A stretch of 64,000 nucleotides of DNA from Acanthosoma haemorrhoidale. Its lineage: Eukaryota > Arthropoda > Insecta > Hemiptera > Acanthosomatidae. A program made the position numbers and the translations under genes. This document shows positions 1 through 12,200 of the stretch, in pieces; position 1 is the first letter of the stretch; the number at the start of each line of letters is the position of its first letter. The notes under the pieces were generated by a model, which was given only the letters and a program-made list of their open reading frames with translations, searched no databases and was not told the DNA's origin. The stretch spans positions 119,637,827 to 119,701,826 of the forward strand of contig OV884013.1 of the NCBI GenBank assembly GCA_930367205.1, given 5' to 3'.

Positions 1-1219
1 GAAGAAATAATATCCAGAAATATATTACGTTGGTTAAGTGATTGTGAAAAAACTATTTAATATTTTTTTAACTAAAATTTATCATTTTATTTGTCAAACC
101 TCCAGTCATTGAAAATCATCAATTCAACAAATAAAAGTAGTAAATAACTAAAAAATTGAACAAAAAAAAAACAACAATTTAAATCAGTACTATTTTGAAT
201 GTTATCTCTATTGATAACTCCCCAAAACTTATATTTCTTGGAATATTTTTGATTTACCATCTTTAATATGTTCTAATTCATGAGGGTAGTGAAATTTTAT
301 CGTTAAATCTTATATTGATTCACAGCAGTGAATGACAAAACTTTTGTAGTCAGTCCAAAGCGATTATACGTTTAATTTATTTATCTTACTTCCAGTTATT
401 ATATATTAACCAAAGCGCATCCCAGGGAATGTAACTAAAGAAAGATTGGATCATTTTTATGACTGTTGTCGCACTCGTCAAAGTATAGCCTTCGGGCTGG
501 GCTATGACTAGAAAAACATTTAAAAAATCTTTTCAAGGGCCTTCAGCTGGAAATAAAAAATAATAACTGGCGTATTATGTACAGTTTATTAATATTTACA
601 TTATAGTGTAATAAAAACAGGAGCAGTGTTAATAATCAAGTTACATAAATTTAATTATTACAAGAGCTATTAAATAGAAAATTATAGCACATAGAAATTT
701 CTTAAAAAATATTTTCATATTTCTAATGACATGTAAACAATGACTGGACGATAAATCTTAAACAAGATTATACAATACAAAATAATTTTAATATTACAGT
801 CATTTTTTTTTTATTACACTAACAGGACAAACTAAGAAAAGTGAATCATAGTTGTGATGTCATTTTATTTTTGATGATATAATTTCAAGCAGGATAAATT
901 ATTCTTATTGATTCTATTTCTTAGTACGGGGACATGTTCAACGTTTCAACAGGAAAATATCCATTGCAAACAGAATAATAATAAACTAAATGAATTTGAT
1001 CAAAATATATTTATTGCTAAAAGTTCATATTAAATGGGAAAACTTCCTTACAATAATTAATCAGTCTAGGTTAAAACACACCTTATGAAAAAAATATAGT
1101 AATTTAACTGCTTTTAATTTTAAAAAGCAAATTACTTCTGCGAAATATTTGTGGAGAGCTTCAACATTTCATGATTATTTCTTACATTATTTACTTGACA
1201 GTTAAGAATATGAACGATT
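1..1219. other. AT-rich 3' flank of NAA25
   Basis: No gene, repeat or transposon is recognised here. A TTTATT at 1010-1015 reads AATAAA on the minus strand and lies about 205 bases past the NAA25 stop, so it could be that gene's poly(A) signal. Confidence 0.5.
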
Positions 1220-4180
1220 TCAAACCTTATGGCATCCTATGTATTTCAATTTTTGTTTTAAAACTGTTGTAATATGATTTATTGAAGCTGAATAACTGAC
1301 AGTTAAACTCTCACTCGTAATTTGGCTCATTTTTTTCAAACAAGCTGTCTCCTTTTCATCTTCAATATTATCTAAAACAGATAATTCACACATATCTAAA
1401 GTTCTTTCTTTCCAACACTTCTCTTCAGATTTAAGTACTGTTTCCAAATTTGTCATAATGGTTGAAATCGTATTGATAAATTTAACGATTATTTCTGCAC
1501 GCCAGTCATAATCATTTGGATAATCTAGCGATTTTAGAACGGCTTCTTTCTTCTTTTTGTTCTTTTTAGTTATACTTTGTTTGAATTTTTTAAGAATAGA
1601 TTCACATACTCCAGCGACAATACACGAAAACGATACCAACTCAACAAAAAGAGTGCACATTTGAATTACTAAACTTTTTGATGAAGTACTATCACATTTC
1701 ATCAACTCATTTGAAATGGTATCAAATAATTCTTTAAAAAAAAGCTGAGTGGCATCCGAGTGATCACGCGCTTTTTCTTTATTGCTGTGCTCTCCTGGTA
1801 ATAATGTTAAAATAAATTTTAATTCATTTAAAATAGGATCAAAATAATTGCATTTAACAATCATTAAAAGTCTGGAATCAGGAGGACCGGCAATGTATCG
1901 GCTAGAAATATGGTTTGGCACATTAGTTTGTAGTGTCCTAAGATTATTTTCTAATTCAGTAATTAACTTATGCAAGGATGATTTCAATGCACAATAGTTC
2001 GATGAAGTGTTACTTCCTTCACTGTCGTAGCCAGCATCTGTTTCTTGAAACGTTTCCGATTCACTTGAGCCCAACTGTAGACAAGCTGCACACAATTGAA
2101 GCAATAAACTTCTCAGCCTAAGATAAACTATCTCTTGTAAATATGTAATTTGCATTGCGGTAGAATTACACATTCTTCTCGTATCTGGTTCTATATCCCA
2201 AAGAACTGAAAAATCTCTATTGTCTTGAAGCAAGCCCCATTCAATTTGATCAATTGGAGACATTTCTCGAACTATTTGCACTGTAGCTGAATGTGACTGC
2301 GCTAAGAATATGTCTAAAAGCATTTTCTCAAGAGCTGCTTGCCTATAATGTGTCGAATAGTTTAATTTTTCCCGTATATGAATAAATTCTGGAATTTTAA
2401 TTAATGCATCATACTTATATGCAAAAGTAATATGATCGGCATTTTCCTTGAAGTTATTCGTAAAAAATTTTAACGTCCAGTAAAGAACTGACTTAGCATG
2501 TGTATACTCTGCATTGGCGAGAAGTGGAAATACATGTAAATACCCAAGGGTATCAAGTTGCATATGTTTCAAATCTAAAGAAATGTAAGCATTGTGTGCA
2601 CCTTCGGATCCTCCTAATAAATGGTAGAATTTTACCAACAAAATTTTGAATTGACTATTCGAAGGGCTATGATGAAGTGCATAATGACACAACACAATTG
2701 CTTCGAATAAATAATTACTTTGTTCTGTATCAGCCCATAATTCATATAAGGTATGGATTCCAAGTAACAAATAACGATCATTAACTCTAGTATCAGCTGG
2801 AGGTAAATCCAAATTAAATTTTAGTCCATGGATAAAGTGTTTTATCATACTATTAACAAACCTTAATTTATCCGATGGAAAAAATAATTCCCGTAAACCA
2901 AAAACTCGGCTAAGCTCGTATTGAAGGATTGTGAGATTCATTTGAGCTTTTGTATCAGGCAATTCCTCTTTTTCCAATGCAACAAACTTAGTGACCGCAG
3001 TACTGAACTTAGGAAAACCAGCCAAATGAAGATATGGCCTGAGGTCATGAAGGCAAGACTCTCTTTTACCAAATACATTGATAAAATCCAACATAAAGTC
3101 AGATACATCCTCTATTATTTTGTCTCCAGGCTGCCCAGCGTTCACCATTCTAGAATAATATTCCAACAGTGCTAAGTAAGGACCACGTTTCCTTATTTTT
3201 GATACACTATTCTCTTTCGTTAGTTCATCAAAAAATAGTTTTGCTTTGAAATAAGGGCAATTGTCATCATCTGAGTTAAACGTTCGGCCTTTACCTAATT
3301 GGAATACAGAATCTAAATACAGCTGTATATAATTCCATGTATCTATTTCTTCTAAGAGGGAAGACTTGAGCAACTCATTCGCTTCATTCCACTCTTCCAT
3401 TTTAATTAACAAATCTATTTTTTTATTAATTATCAATGTCATTTCCAATTTACTACCTAGTTCATCATTTAAAACACTCAATGCTTCTTTAAGTCTTCCT
3501 TGCATTTCTAAAATTATAAGATATATTAAAATTTCCTGGTCAGTCTCTATTTTTTTATCCTTTACATGCTTCTCAATGAGTTTTTCTGCTAACCGCAGAA
3601 TAACGCTTTTAGAATTATCAATCACTAAAGAATTATTCTGATGGGCAATGCTGACTGGACAAGTAGAAAAATAAGGCATTAAATCTGATAACTTATCTGT
3701 TGTCTGAATAAGTATGCTAATTATAATCCAAAAATAATACTGATTTTTCTGTTTAGCTTTGTACAGCATCAAAGCTGTGGTTTGCTGCTTCTTGTAATCT
3801 CCGATGCGCACATACGATAAAAAAAGATTGGTCAGTATTTCCTCATTGCCTGGATCTTTCTGATTAGCTAATTCATATACTTGACAAATCATATTTGGCT
3901 TATGAACTTCTCTGTAACAAACTGTCATTAATTGTAGAGTTGTTTCGTCCGTTGGACTATCCTTCCTAATACCTTCTAATTGTTCCATACTTTCGTTTTC
4001 TTTTCCTAGCCGCAGGAGGGCTAAGCATTTCAAAACTCTGGCACATTGTAAAGACGGTTGCTTCTTGAGCACCTTTTCTGCTTCTTGCAAAGCTTTTTTG
4101 TTATTGCCGCTGTCCAACCAATCATAGATTGGTCTCAACCTCCTTTCGGCTATTGGGTAGACTGAAAGCCTTGAAGACAT
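1220..4180 (-). CDS. Naa25: N-alpha-acetyltransferase 25, NatB auxiliary subunit (psidin)
   Basis: One uninterrupted 986-codon frame encodes the auxiliary, TPR-rich subunit of NatB, which tethers the catalytic subunit NAA20 to the ribosome so that nascent chains starting Met-Asp/Glu/Asn/Gln are acetylated. The N-terminal third shows TPR-like helical pairs (around residues 16-130, with ALQEAEKVLKKQP near 30-42 and YELANQKDPGNEEILTNLF near 102-120). A long helical middle and a lysine-rich stretch near 880-890 follow. The length matches animal NAA25, near 970 residues. The start is the first ATG, CAT at 4178-4180, and the residues after it (SSRLSVYPIAERRLRPIYDW) look like a true family N-terminus. 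The lack of introns is notable because the other genes here are heavily split; poly(A) and target-site relics were not evident, and the open full-length frame argues against a dead retrocopy. Family assignment is by recognition, without a database search. Confidence 0.9.
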   Translation of the reverse strand: MSSRLSVYPIAERRLRPIYDWLDSGNNKKALQEAEKVLKKQPSLQCARVLKCLALLRLGKENESMEQLEGIRKDSPTDETTLQLMTVCYREVHKPNMICQVYELANQKDPGNEEILTNLFLSYVRIGDYKKQQTTALMLYKAKQKNQYYFWIIISILIQTTDKLSDLMPYFSTCPVSIAHQNNSLVIDNSKSVILRLAEKLIEKHVKDKKIETDQEILIYLIILEMQGRLKEALSVLNDELGSKLEMTLIINKKIDLLIKMEEWNEANELLKSSLLEEIDTWNYIQLYLDSVFQLGKGRTFNSDDDNCPYFKAKLFFDELTKENSVSKIRKRGPYLALLEYYSRMVNAGQPGDKIIEDVSDFMLDFINVFGKRESCLHDLRPYLHLAGFPKFSTAVTKFVALEKEELPDTKAQMNLTILQYELSRVFGLRELFFPSDKLRFVNSMIKHFIHGLKFNLDLPPADTRVNDRYLLLGIHTLYELWADTEQSNYLFEAIVLCHYALHHSPSNSQFKILLVKFYHLLGGSEGAHNAYISLDLKHMQLDTLGYLHVFPLLANAEYTHAKSVLYWTLKFFTNNFKENADHITFAYKYDALIKIPEFIHIREKLNYSTHYRQAALEKMLLDIFLAQSHSATVQIVREMSPIDQIEWGLLQDNRDFSVLWDIEPDTRRMCNSTAMQITYLQEIVYLRLRSLLLQLCAACLQLGSSESETFQETDAGYDSEGSNTSSNYCALKSSLHKLITELENNLRTLQTNVPNHISSRYIAGPPDSRLLMIVKCNYFDPILNELKFILTLLPGEHSNKEKARDHSDATQLFFKELFDTISNELMKCDSTSSKSLVIQMCTLFVELVSFSCIVAGVCESILKKFKQSITKKNKKKKEAVLKSLDYPNDYDWRAEIIVKFINTISTIMTNLETVLKSEEKCWKERTLDMCELSVLDNIEDEKETACLKKMSQITSESLTVSYSASINHITTVLKQKLKYIGCHKV

Positions 4181-6254
4181 GTTGATTTTAAAAATTCATA
4201 CCTTAGCAATACAAAAATAAAAAATAAATTTACACTTTCTAACTAAGGGGAGATTAATGATCCTGAAGATTAGCTAGGTATGCCGGCACTTTTTATGATC
4301 AAACAAATTCACAGAAAAAAATATCGGCAAAAACTTTAGAGAATTCATCTAATGGATATCACTGTAATTGAGAACATATCCCTCATCTACTGCTTTCTTC
4401 GGCTACTCTGAGATTATTTGTTGCTATCTTGCATTATAACCTGCCCAATATTTTTCACTTACACATGGTGCATCCCAGTGAACGTAAGGCTACTAAGGCA
4501 TTTTGTATAAAATGAACCGAACACTATATATAATAAGTGTCAAATGTCATTTATTTTTAATTGGGCAATAGGATTACCCATTTATGATAATGTCCTCATC
4601 TAAAATAAGAAGATGCGTATTTCCCTTATAATTGACTTTCGAGGGATGTTTGAAGAAACAAAAAAATTCTGTATATGAGTTAGTAATAATTAACTTTAAA
4701 ATACTTATTGAAAATATTAAATGCTATTTTTTCACTCCACCATAATTTAACAACGAATTGTTATTAACAATATGTTTTATAATCACTCAATGAAAAATAG
4801 TTGTAGTCAAAGCTGATTGGGGATATATCCCTTTCGAAATTCTTGAAAAAAAAAATATTGGAAATGTTCATTATGTATGATATTTATAGATACTAAATGT
4901 TATATTCGTATAATATAAATTTTCATAATGTAGAAGCCGCAAACTATTTTGTATTATATTATACACATTACATACTAGCCCCCCCCCCTCTAAAACAAGT
5001 CCTGGCTGCGCTTCAAGTTTGTATTTAATGCTTTTATTATTTAACTATGTAATTCATGTGAAGGGTTTGCATTTAAGTCTGGAAATGAAGATACATTTAT
5101 GTATTATTTTGTATTTTAGGCGTGTTTACGAATATAATCTGGGTTTACAATTATAAAGGATAAAATCAAAACCCTCATAGCCCCTCCTCCGAAACATTTC
5201 TGCTAACACCTTTGAACCCCGTGATAAGAGTAATTGTTAAAAAAAAACATGGTATTTATATGAAAAAAAAAAAGATTTGTTCACCTAATTATATGGATTT
5301 CGTTTTTTATTGTTATTTAACTTTCATTGCTTCAGATTGGGAATACAATTTTTGTGTTCTCGCTTTGTATTTAATTTCTAATTGAAGCTGAAATGGCTGT
5401 TAAAAAAATTATGCTTTAATAATATTAAATTTGATCAGATAATTCGTTATCACTATTTTTTTTTCTTTGGAGATACAAATGCAACACTGCTTGTTTAACC
5501 ATCTTTATCAATGGTGGCTTAATAGCAATTGCAGATATTAAACAATATATTCAGGAGGAATTTTGTTACTATGATTTGGCTTTGTTGTTAATACTTTTCA
5601 TACTGCTATTGTAGTAAGTAATTTGTAGTTGTTTCTCACTAACTGTCACCATTTACCTTTCTAGTTGTATTTTGACATATTATGATGTATTGTCAAGTGT
5701 GATAAGAGGCCATAATGTTGTTTTCGGTTTTCAACCGCATCGTCTTAAGTTAAATAGTTTTTTCAATACGAGTTAAGGCACTAATATCAATTTTGACTGT
5801 TTTATAATATGACAATATGTAAGTACACTATATTTTTACAAAATCTGGACTGATGGATGGTTCGTTATGTTTTTTTTTTTTAAAATGTCAGTACCATTTT
5901 CTTGTCTGAAACGTGTTATTATTAGTGCCCAACTCTTATATCAGTCATGCTAAGTTCAAAATTAGTTTATAAGGAATTTATTTTATTTTGCGAGTATAAA
6001 GATAAATATGGATTTATTTCGGAATAATCAGTTTTGCCTTCTCCAATTGAGGAACGTCTCTAACTGATTTTTCTAATTTATGCCAGTTTAAAAACTTATG
6101 TTGTTTTATTTATTCTGTATTTTAATTGTGTGTCATATGTTAATTGATAGGTGATGTAGAAAGGTAGTTAAAATTTTATTGGGCCTTATGGGTCCTTTGA
6201 GGCTCTAAAATTATAAGGAAATTTACAAGAAGTAATCCATTTTTAAATTGAGTC
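4181..6254. other. Divergent intergenic region, NAA25 / RNF13-like
   Basis: About 2 kb of AT-rich DNA lie between two divergently oriented genes and must hold both promoters and 5' untranslated sequence. There is a poly(C) run at 4980-4988 and several A/T homopolymers. No coding exon or recognisable transposon is seen. Confidence 0.45.
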
Positions 6255-6269
6255 ATGGAATCGTTTGAG
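6255..6269 (+). CDS. Rnf13: Tentative start exon of the RNF13-like gene
   Basis: The exon at 6342 opens at an acceptor (CCCTTTTCAG) without an in-frame ATG, so the start must lie upstream. ATGGAATCGTTTGAG followed by GTAATT at 6270 ends in phase 0, as required, and gives a plausible signal peptide start (MESFE joined to CIRSTYLEIII). An exon farther upstream is an alternative. Confidence 0.4.
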
Positions 6270-9200
6270 GTAATTTTTTGAGTTATGTAATTACCATTGT
6301 TTACCAGATAATGATAATGGTTTTTTTTTCCCCCTTTTCAGTGTATAAGGTCAACATATTTAGAAATAATTATTCTTTTTATCCTTCAAACCGTAAATGC
6401 TGATATCCAGGTTTATCTACGGAATGGGATCAGGCCTGTTTTAGATTTTCCTGATCAGAATGCTGCATTTGGAGATTCTATCCCATCTAAAGGGATTTCT
6501 GTAAGTATTAATTGATAGACATTTCATTGATACGGTAATATTACATTAATTTGATAACTAGAAAATCTAAGAATTAGTGGTCTCTCTTTATAATTTTTCA
6601 ATTTTGTTTAAAATTTATTTGTTATATTATAAATAAGCACATTAACATTAACTAATGACAGCTATTTGTGCAATTATCTTTATTGGTAATCATATAATGT
6701 ACATTAAAACACCACTCTGCCTTTACGACAAAAAAAAATTTCTTAAATTATACCTAAGACTACTGCGGTTTATATTCAATTAAAATAAAAATTGAAAATA
6801 AAATACTGACAAAGAAACAAAACTTATTAGAATAATTTGGTTTTTATTGGTTATCATAATAATTTTTTGGTGTATTTTAATTTTGAGTATTACTAGCATC
6901 TTTCGGTCTTAGTACTTGCTCAGTCGAGTATTATCATGAAGTAAATGTCATTAGGGATTGAAAGCAACTTGATCCCCGCTAACTCTTGCATTTCAATAAA
7001 TCTTTTTTTTTTTTTTTGTGGAATTTAACTAAAATATCTTCTGGCAACCTGATGGGATTTTTTTTGTTACTAGGCATTTTTGGTTTTGGCGAATCCTGAA
7101 GATGCGTGCTCCCGGATTGATCCACCGCCCCGCAATATTACCAACTTCACAAAACATTGGGCAGTTCTTATTAAAAGAAGTAACTGCTCATACGAAGACA
7201 AAGTTCTGGCAGCTCAAAATGCCACATTTGATTTAGCAGTTGTGTACAACAATGAATCAAATGAATTAGGTATAAAATTTGCAGTTTCTATAATACAATA
7301 ATTAATATTTTAATAGCTTTATTTAATTTTACCTTTTTATATTTGTTATAGTCAAAATGCAGGCTAATACCCCTGATAAAGTTTATATCCCGTCGGTGTT
7401 TGTTGGAAGAAGAACAGGTGTTATGATTAGAGAAAACTACTTATATGACAAAGGGTAAGATACAATTACTATATGGATAATATTATAATTAAGTTATATT
7501 TTACTAATCATTGGTAAAAGAGAGATATATTAATACTGCCGGCGTTTTAAACCGGAATCTACTTGTGTCTGTCTATCTTAGTTTCCCTATGTTTTCTAGC
7601 AATGTCGTTAGCTTTCTCTTTAGTTAGTCTAGTTAACTCAGAATCGTCATTTATTTACTTCAACGTAGGCAATTATTTATTTTTTCCTGTGGCCTTATTT
7701 ACTATTAACAGGATTATAATAGCTTGTCCCATAAATACTTATGCATGAACACATTGTAGATTTTTAAGTCATATATTAAATCTTTATTTTAATCAATTTT
7801 TTTTATTTTTGAAAAATATATTTATAACAAATTTTGACGGTTCAGAGAGGCTCATTAAAGAGTGCAACAACAGATATATTTGATATGTTATTATTAATTA
7901 TTAGTTTTGGTATTTAATCCCACTGTTATAAAATTTAATGATTATCAGTTATACCAAATAGTCACTTGTATCCCCTTTGAGGATAATTATTAAAATTAAC
8001 ACAGAATTTTACGTTTAAAAAGTGCTTTTTTGTCAACTTGGAGGGAGAAGCTCTTCTTTAATTGTTCAGATTGACTGAAGAATAGTGTTGAGATTGTAGA
8101 GATTGGCCATAATATTCTATGATAGTGTTTGTAAAAATGATTATACTGATCACATAATTTCAAAGGTGTACATATTCATCAACACCTCGAAATACTCTGA
8201 TTAGTTGTTTTGTTTGAATATAATTAGTGAAAGTATGGGAAAAAAGTTTGCTTTGCTAACTTTTAAAACTTTTCAAGTCTCATCCCAGAAGCTATTTTAA
8301 AATTTAAATGTTCTGATTTTCCTCAATCGTTAAGCGCATATTTAGTACAGTGATGCAAAATTAATTTGAAATGTATTCCAAAAAGATAATGTTTTGAGAA
8401 CCGACTATATAATATTAATGATGTCTAAAATATTTATCCAGTCCAGGTTTTTGTAGTGTGTGTTTATGCATTTATTTAAGCTCTCATGTAGTCCCATTTG
8501 GGGCTGAAAGGTGGGCTATCATATGAGGAGTCAACCACTTCTATTTATGGAAATGATGAATAAATTCACTTTCCATCTTCAGATTTGAACCCAGGACTTT
8601 TATAGCGCGAAGCAGTTACTTTAATCACTATACCATATGAGAGTTCTACTGTTTTTTATTTTGGTTAGCCTCGAATTATTTAGCTTCATTAATTAATGCA
8701 ATGAATATGTTTGTGTTGGCACTGAATTTCATTTCACATTATGTATGTTATTATGGTGATTTATTCCTCTTTTTCCGTGATGATTAATTCATAATGTTTT
8801 CCTCTTTTTCCGTAATGATTAATTCATAATGTTTTCCTCTTATTTTAATTCATTGTTATTATTATTAAAATTGCGACAGTGGGATCATATACCTAAACTA
8901 ATAATCATTAATATACTATGTTTAAAACTTTTTCACACTACACAGGTATCATGAAGACATTCTAAGTGACCCTAATTCCCATGATGATGGTACACCAGTC
9001 CATTGGAGCACTAAGGATCAGGGTGTTAGCTTCCTCAGAGAGTATTTAGACACATAACTAACCTGCTGGTTAAACATAACGTTCCAATTACACGCCTATT
9101 AAAGCTTACAACCGTATCCACTGATCAACAGACATTTATCAATAGAACAAACTCGTATGACATTACTTTCTAAACACTCTTAAGATAGATCGAAATAGAC

Positions 9201-12200
9201 GGTATACCAATCAATGGGAGCACGACTAAGGATCAGAATGTTAACTACCTTGGAGTATAGCTAAATACAACGTACAAATTACAGGTAGCTAATAAAAACC
9301 TACTAAAATTGTACTTATTCATCAACAGACATAAATCACTAGAACAAACTTGTAGATTATTTGATGGACACGTAATACTAATGCTTGCTTACAACTGTCC
9401 GTTATGGTAGCAAGTCCACGAGGGTGGTAAGGCAAAAACTACAGAACGAAACGCACTGGCGAGAGCTAGGAGATGCAATTTTTTTTTAGGATTGGAAAGG
9501 CCTTCAATGTTTCAACAAATAGAAGAGCTTACAAATTGTTATAGATCATCTGCACTTTTCTCCAAAGGCAGTCTTCTTTCAACCGGATCCAGCAGTGTCT
9601 CAAGCCAATAATGTACCAAGACCTTTAATTTATTATTATTATTTTATTTATTTTTTGCCTTTTTTATTAAAGTTGGGTAAAACACTGATGTTGATTGGTC
9701 CAAGTAAATATTCAGGATGTAGTGTTAAATGATGTTCGAAACTCGGGGAAGTGATGGAAGACCTCAAATGCGTAAGAGAGGAGGGAGTAGTAATTAGATG
9801 TGGAGCAATAACTGACCCGTCATAGCTTTCTGAATTCCCCTATTAATTATTATTATTATTCCCTACTAGCGATTTTCTCATAATCAAAAGTTTTAGTCGA
9901 GCAAATAGCCTTTAGGCTTTCTGAATTCCCCTAATGGTGGTTTTTCTCATAAACAAAAGTTTTAGTCGAGCAAATAGCCTTTAAGCTTCTGAATTCCCCT
10001 AATAGCAGTTTTTCTCATAAACAAAAGTTTTAGTCGAGCAAATAGCCTTTAAGCTTTCTGAATTCCCCTAATAGCGGTTTTTCCGATAAACAAAAGTTTT
10101 AGTCGAGCAAATAGTCTTTATCTCTTTTATAATAAACTCATATGAAAAAAAAAAAAAATATGTTCGAAGGAATGAGTCAAAAGAAAACCTCAGTCACTAA
10201 CTTTTCCCAATGTCGTCCCGCACAGTTTACATTCTATTTTTATTAGCTTTGTCTATGCTTCATTTCTCAATTAAATATTAGGTGTGTGGAATATTTATTA
10301 TAGCCCTATTAAAATTTTCTGTTTCAGATTTTTTATCATGATATCGGAAGATCCCACATTTGACTTGAGCGCAATGTTGATCCCCTTTCTGATAGTAATT
10401 TCAATCTGTTTGGTTACAATGCTGGGATTTTTAGTTAGTATATTTTGATCTATAATTAATATTGATTATAATTTCATTTGTAGCTATTTTAGGACACTTC
10501 CATTATCTTGGACCACCCAGCTTGGAGGCCGAGGTAACCTCTTAACACCTTAAAGGTGGTCTAGGATATTTGGAAAGTACCAAGAAAATTCTGTGAGAGA
10601 AATTAGTACCGATACATATTATTTTCTATTTATGAATTTTGGTTCTGACATATTACTCGATGTGATTTAGATTGTTAAATGCATTAAAGACCAAAGAAGA
10701 GCTCGGAAAAGGAGGCTGCCAAATTCATCTTTGCGGAAAATTCCAACTGCAAAGTTTAGAAAAGGAGATCCTTATGAAACATGTGCTATTTGTCTCGACG
10801 ACTACGTGGAAGGTGAAAAACTGAGAATCCTTCCATGTTCACATGGTATGAATAATTTTAATAAATATATAGTTAGTCTTTTACAGCATCGTACATACCA
10901 AATATTTACATACACTGACTATATTTATAATTACTTAATGTGATATTTAAAACCACAGTTTTAATGATTATTATTAAAAAAAAAAAAAAAAAGGCCGAAA
11001 TCAAAATCTCCTCGAGCCGCTGTATCACTATATTTTTTTTTTGGTTGATAATTATTGAGCTAGTGGGATTTCAGAGCACAACAGGTTAATATTAATAAAT
11101 CTGCGGTGTTATGGGAGATGTTGATATTTCATATTTAAAATTGGTTCTTTAATTTGCCAAAAGTCGTTATGTGGAATTATATTGTTATGATATTTTGATG
11201 TGGTGATTTTTGATGGTGTTTTTGATATAAACTCAAAATTAGCAGCATAAATGAACAATATACAAACCGTGGATCACGATTCATGATTGTTTAAACACTA
11301 TTCGTTGCTTTGAATCTACCATTAATATTTATAATAAAATTAATATCAATAATTAAATATAAATATTTAATTTAATAACTTCAAAACAAGAAAAGTATAA
11401 ATATCCGAAACAACTGGTTGTCCAATGCCAGTTAAAAAAGGATCAAGAAGGCAGCGGAAAGGACAAAGAGAAAGATAGAATACCGGTAAGGCCACTCTTT
11501 CACGGACGGCCCGACTGAGAAGACCAAGGAAGAACCCGGCTCTCATTTCACTTTCACCTGGCACGGAACGAGGTACGCATCGAGGACAAAAGAAGACGAC
11601 GCATCGTGGAACAAAGAATAATGAATAAAAGGACGCAACAACCAGAAAATGGCCAGACGCGTTTAGTAATAAGGTACAATTTTAAATTTAGTTTTTAATG
11701 TTGTTATTTTATTACGTACGTAGTTTAAATGTATATTTAATTTTTAAATCAATTTGTGTAAATAAACAATTTCTCCTTTTGCCAGAATTATCCTATTTTT
11801 ATTAACAGAACCTTAAGACAAAGTAAAAGTTAAATATAAAATAAATATAAGTTATCAATTATATAATTAAAATATATGAATATTTTAATAATATATTCTA
11901 CAAATATTATATATTATTATAATCCACTTATCAACTTTTGCCGAAATAAAGAACCTCTATAGGATATATCAACTCAAAACAGAAAATTGAATTTTTTGGA
12001 CATTAATTTTGTATGTAATTGAATAATAAATATGTATTCCTAAAAAATTACTGAATATCATTCAGTATGAGAAGGCTAAAATTTCAAAAAATGTGCGTTT
12101 GATATATTTCTTAACATTAACAACCATTTGCTATTTCAATTTGCTTCAATACTGGTTCTGAACCACCTTACCTCTTTACATTACCTTTTCAATTGAGGGG

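Noticed and set aside
2921..3641. Plus-strand open frames inside the NAA25 gene
   Set aside because: They are complementary-strand shadows of a long, well-supported coding sequence and have no recognisable features.
11183..11807. Solo LTR call for the 0.7-kb repeat
   Set aside because: The core has TGT..ACA ends and AATAAA, but no target duplication, and all copies share sequence beyond ACA.
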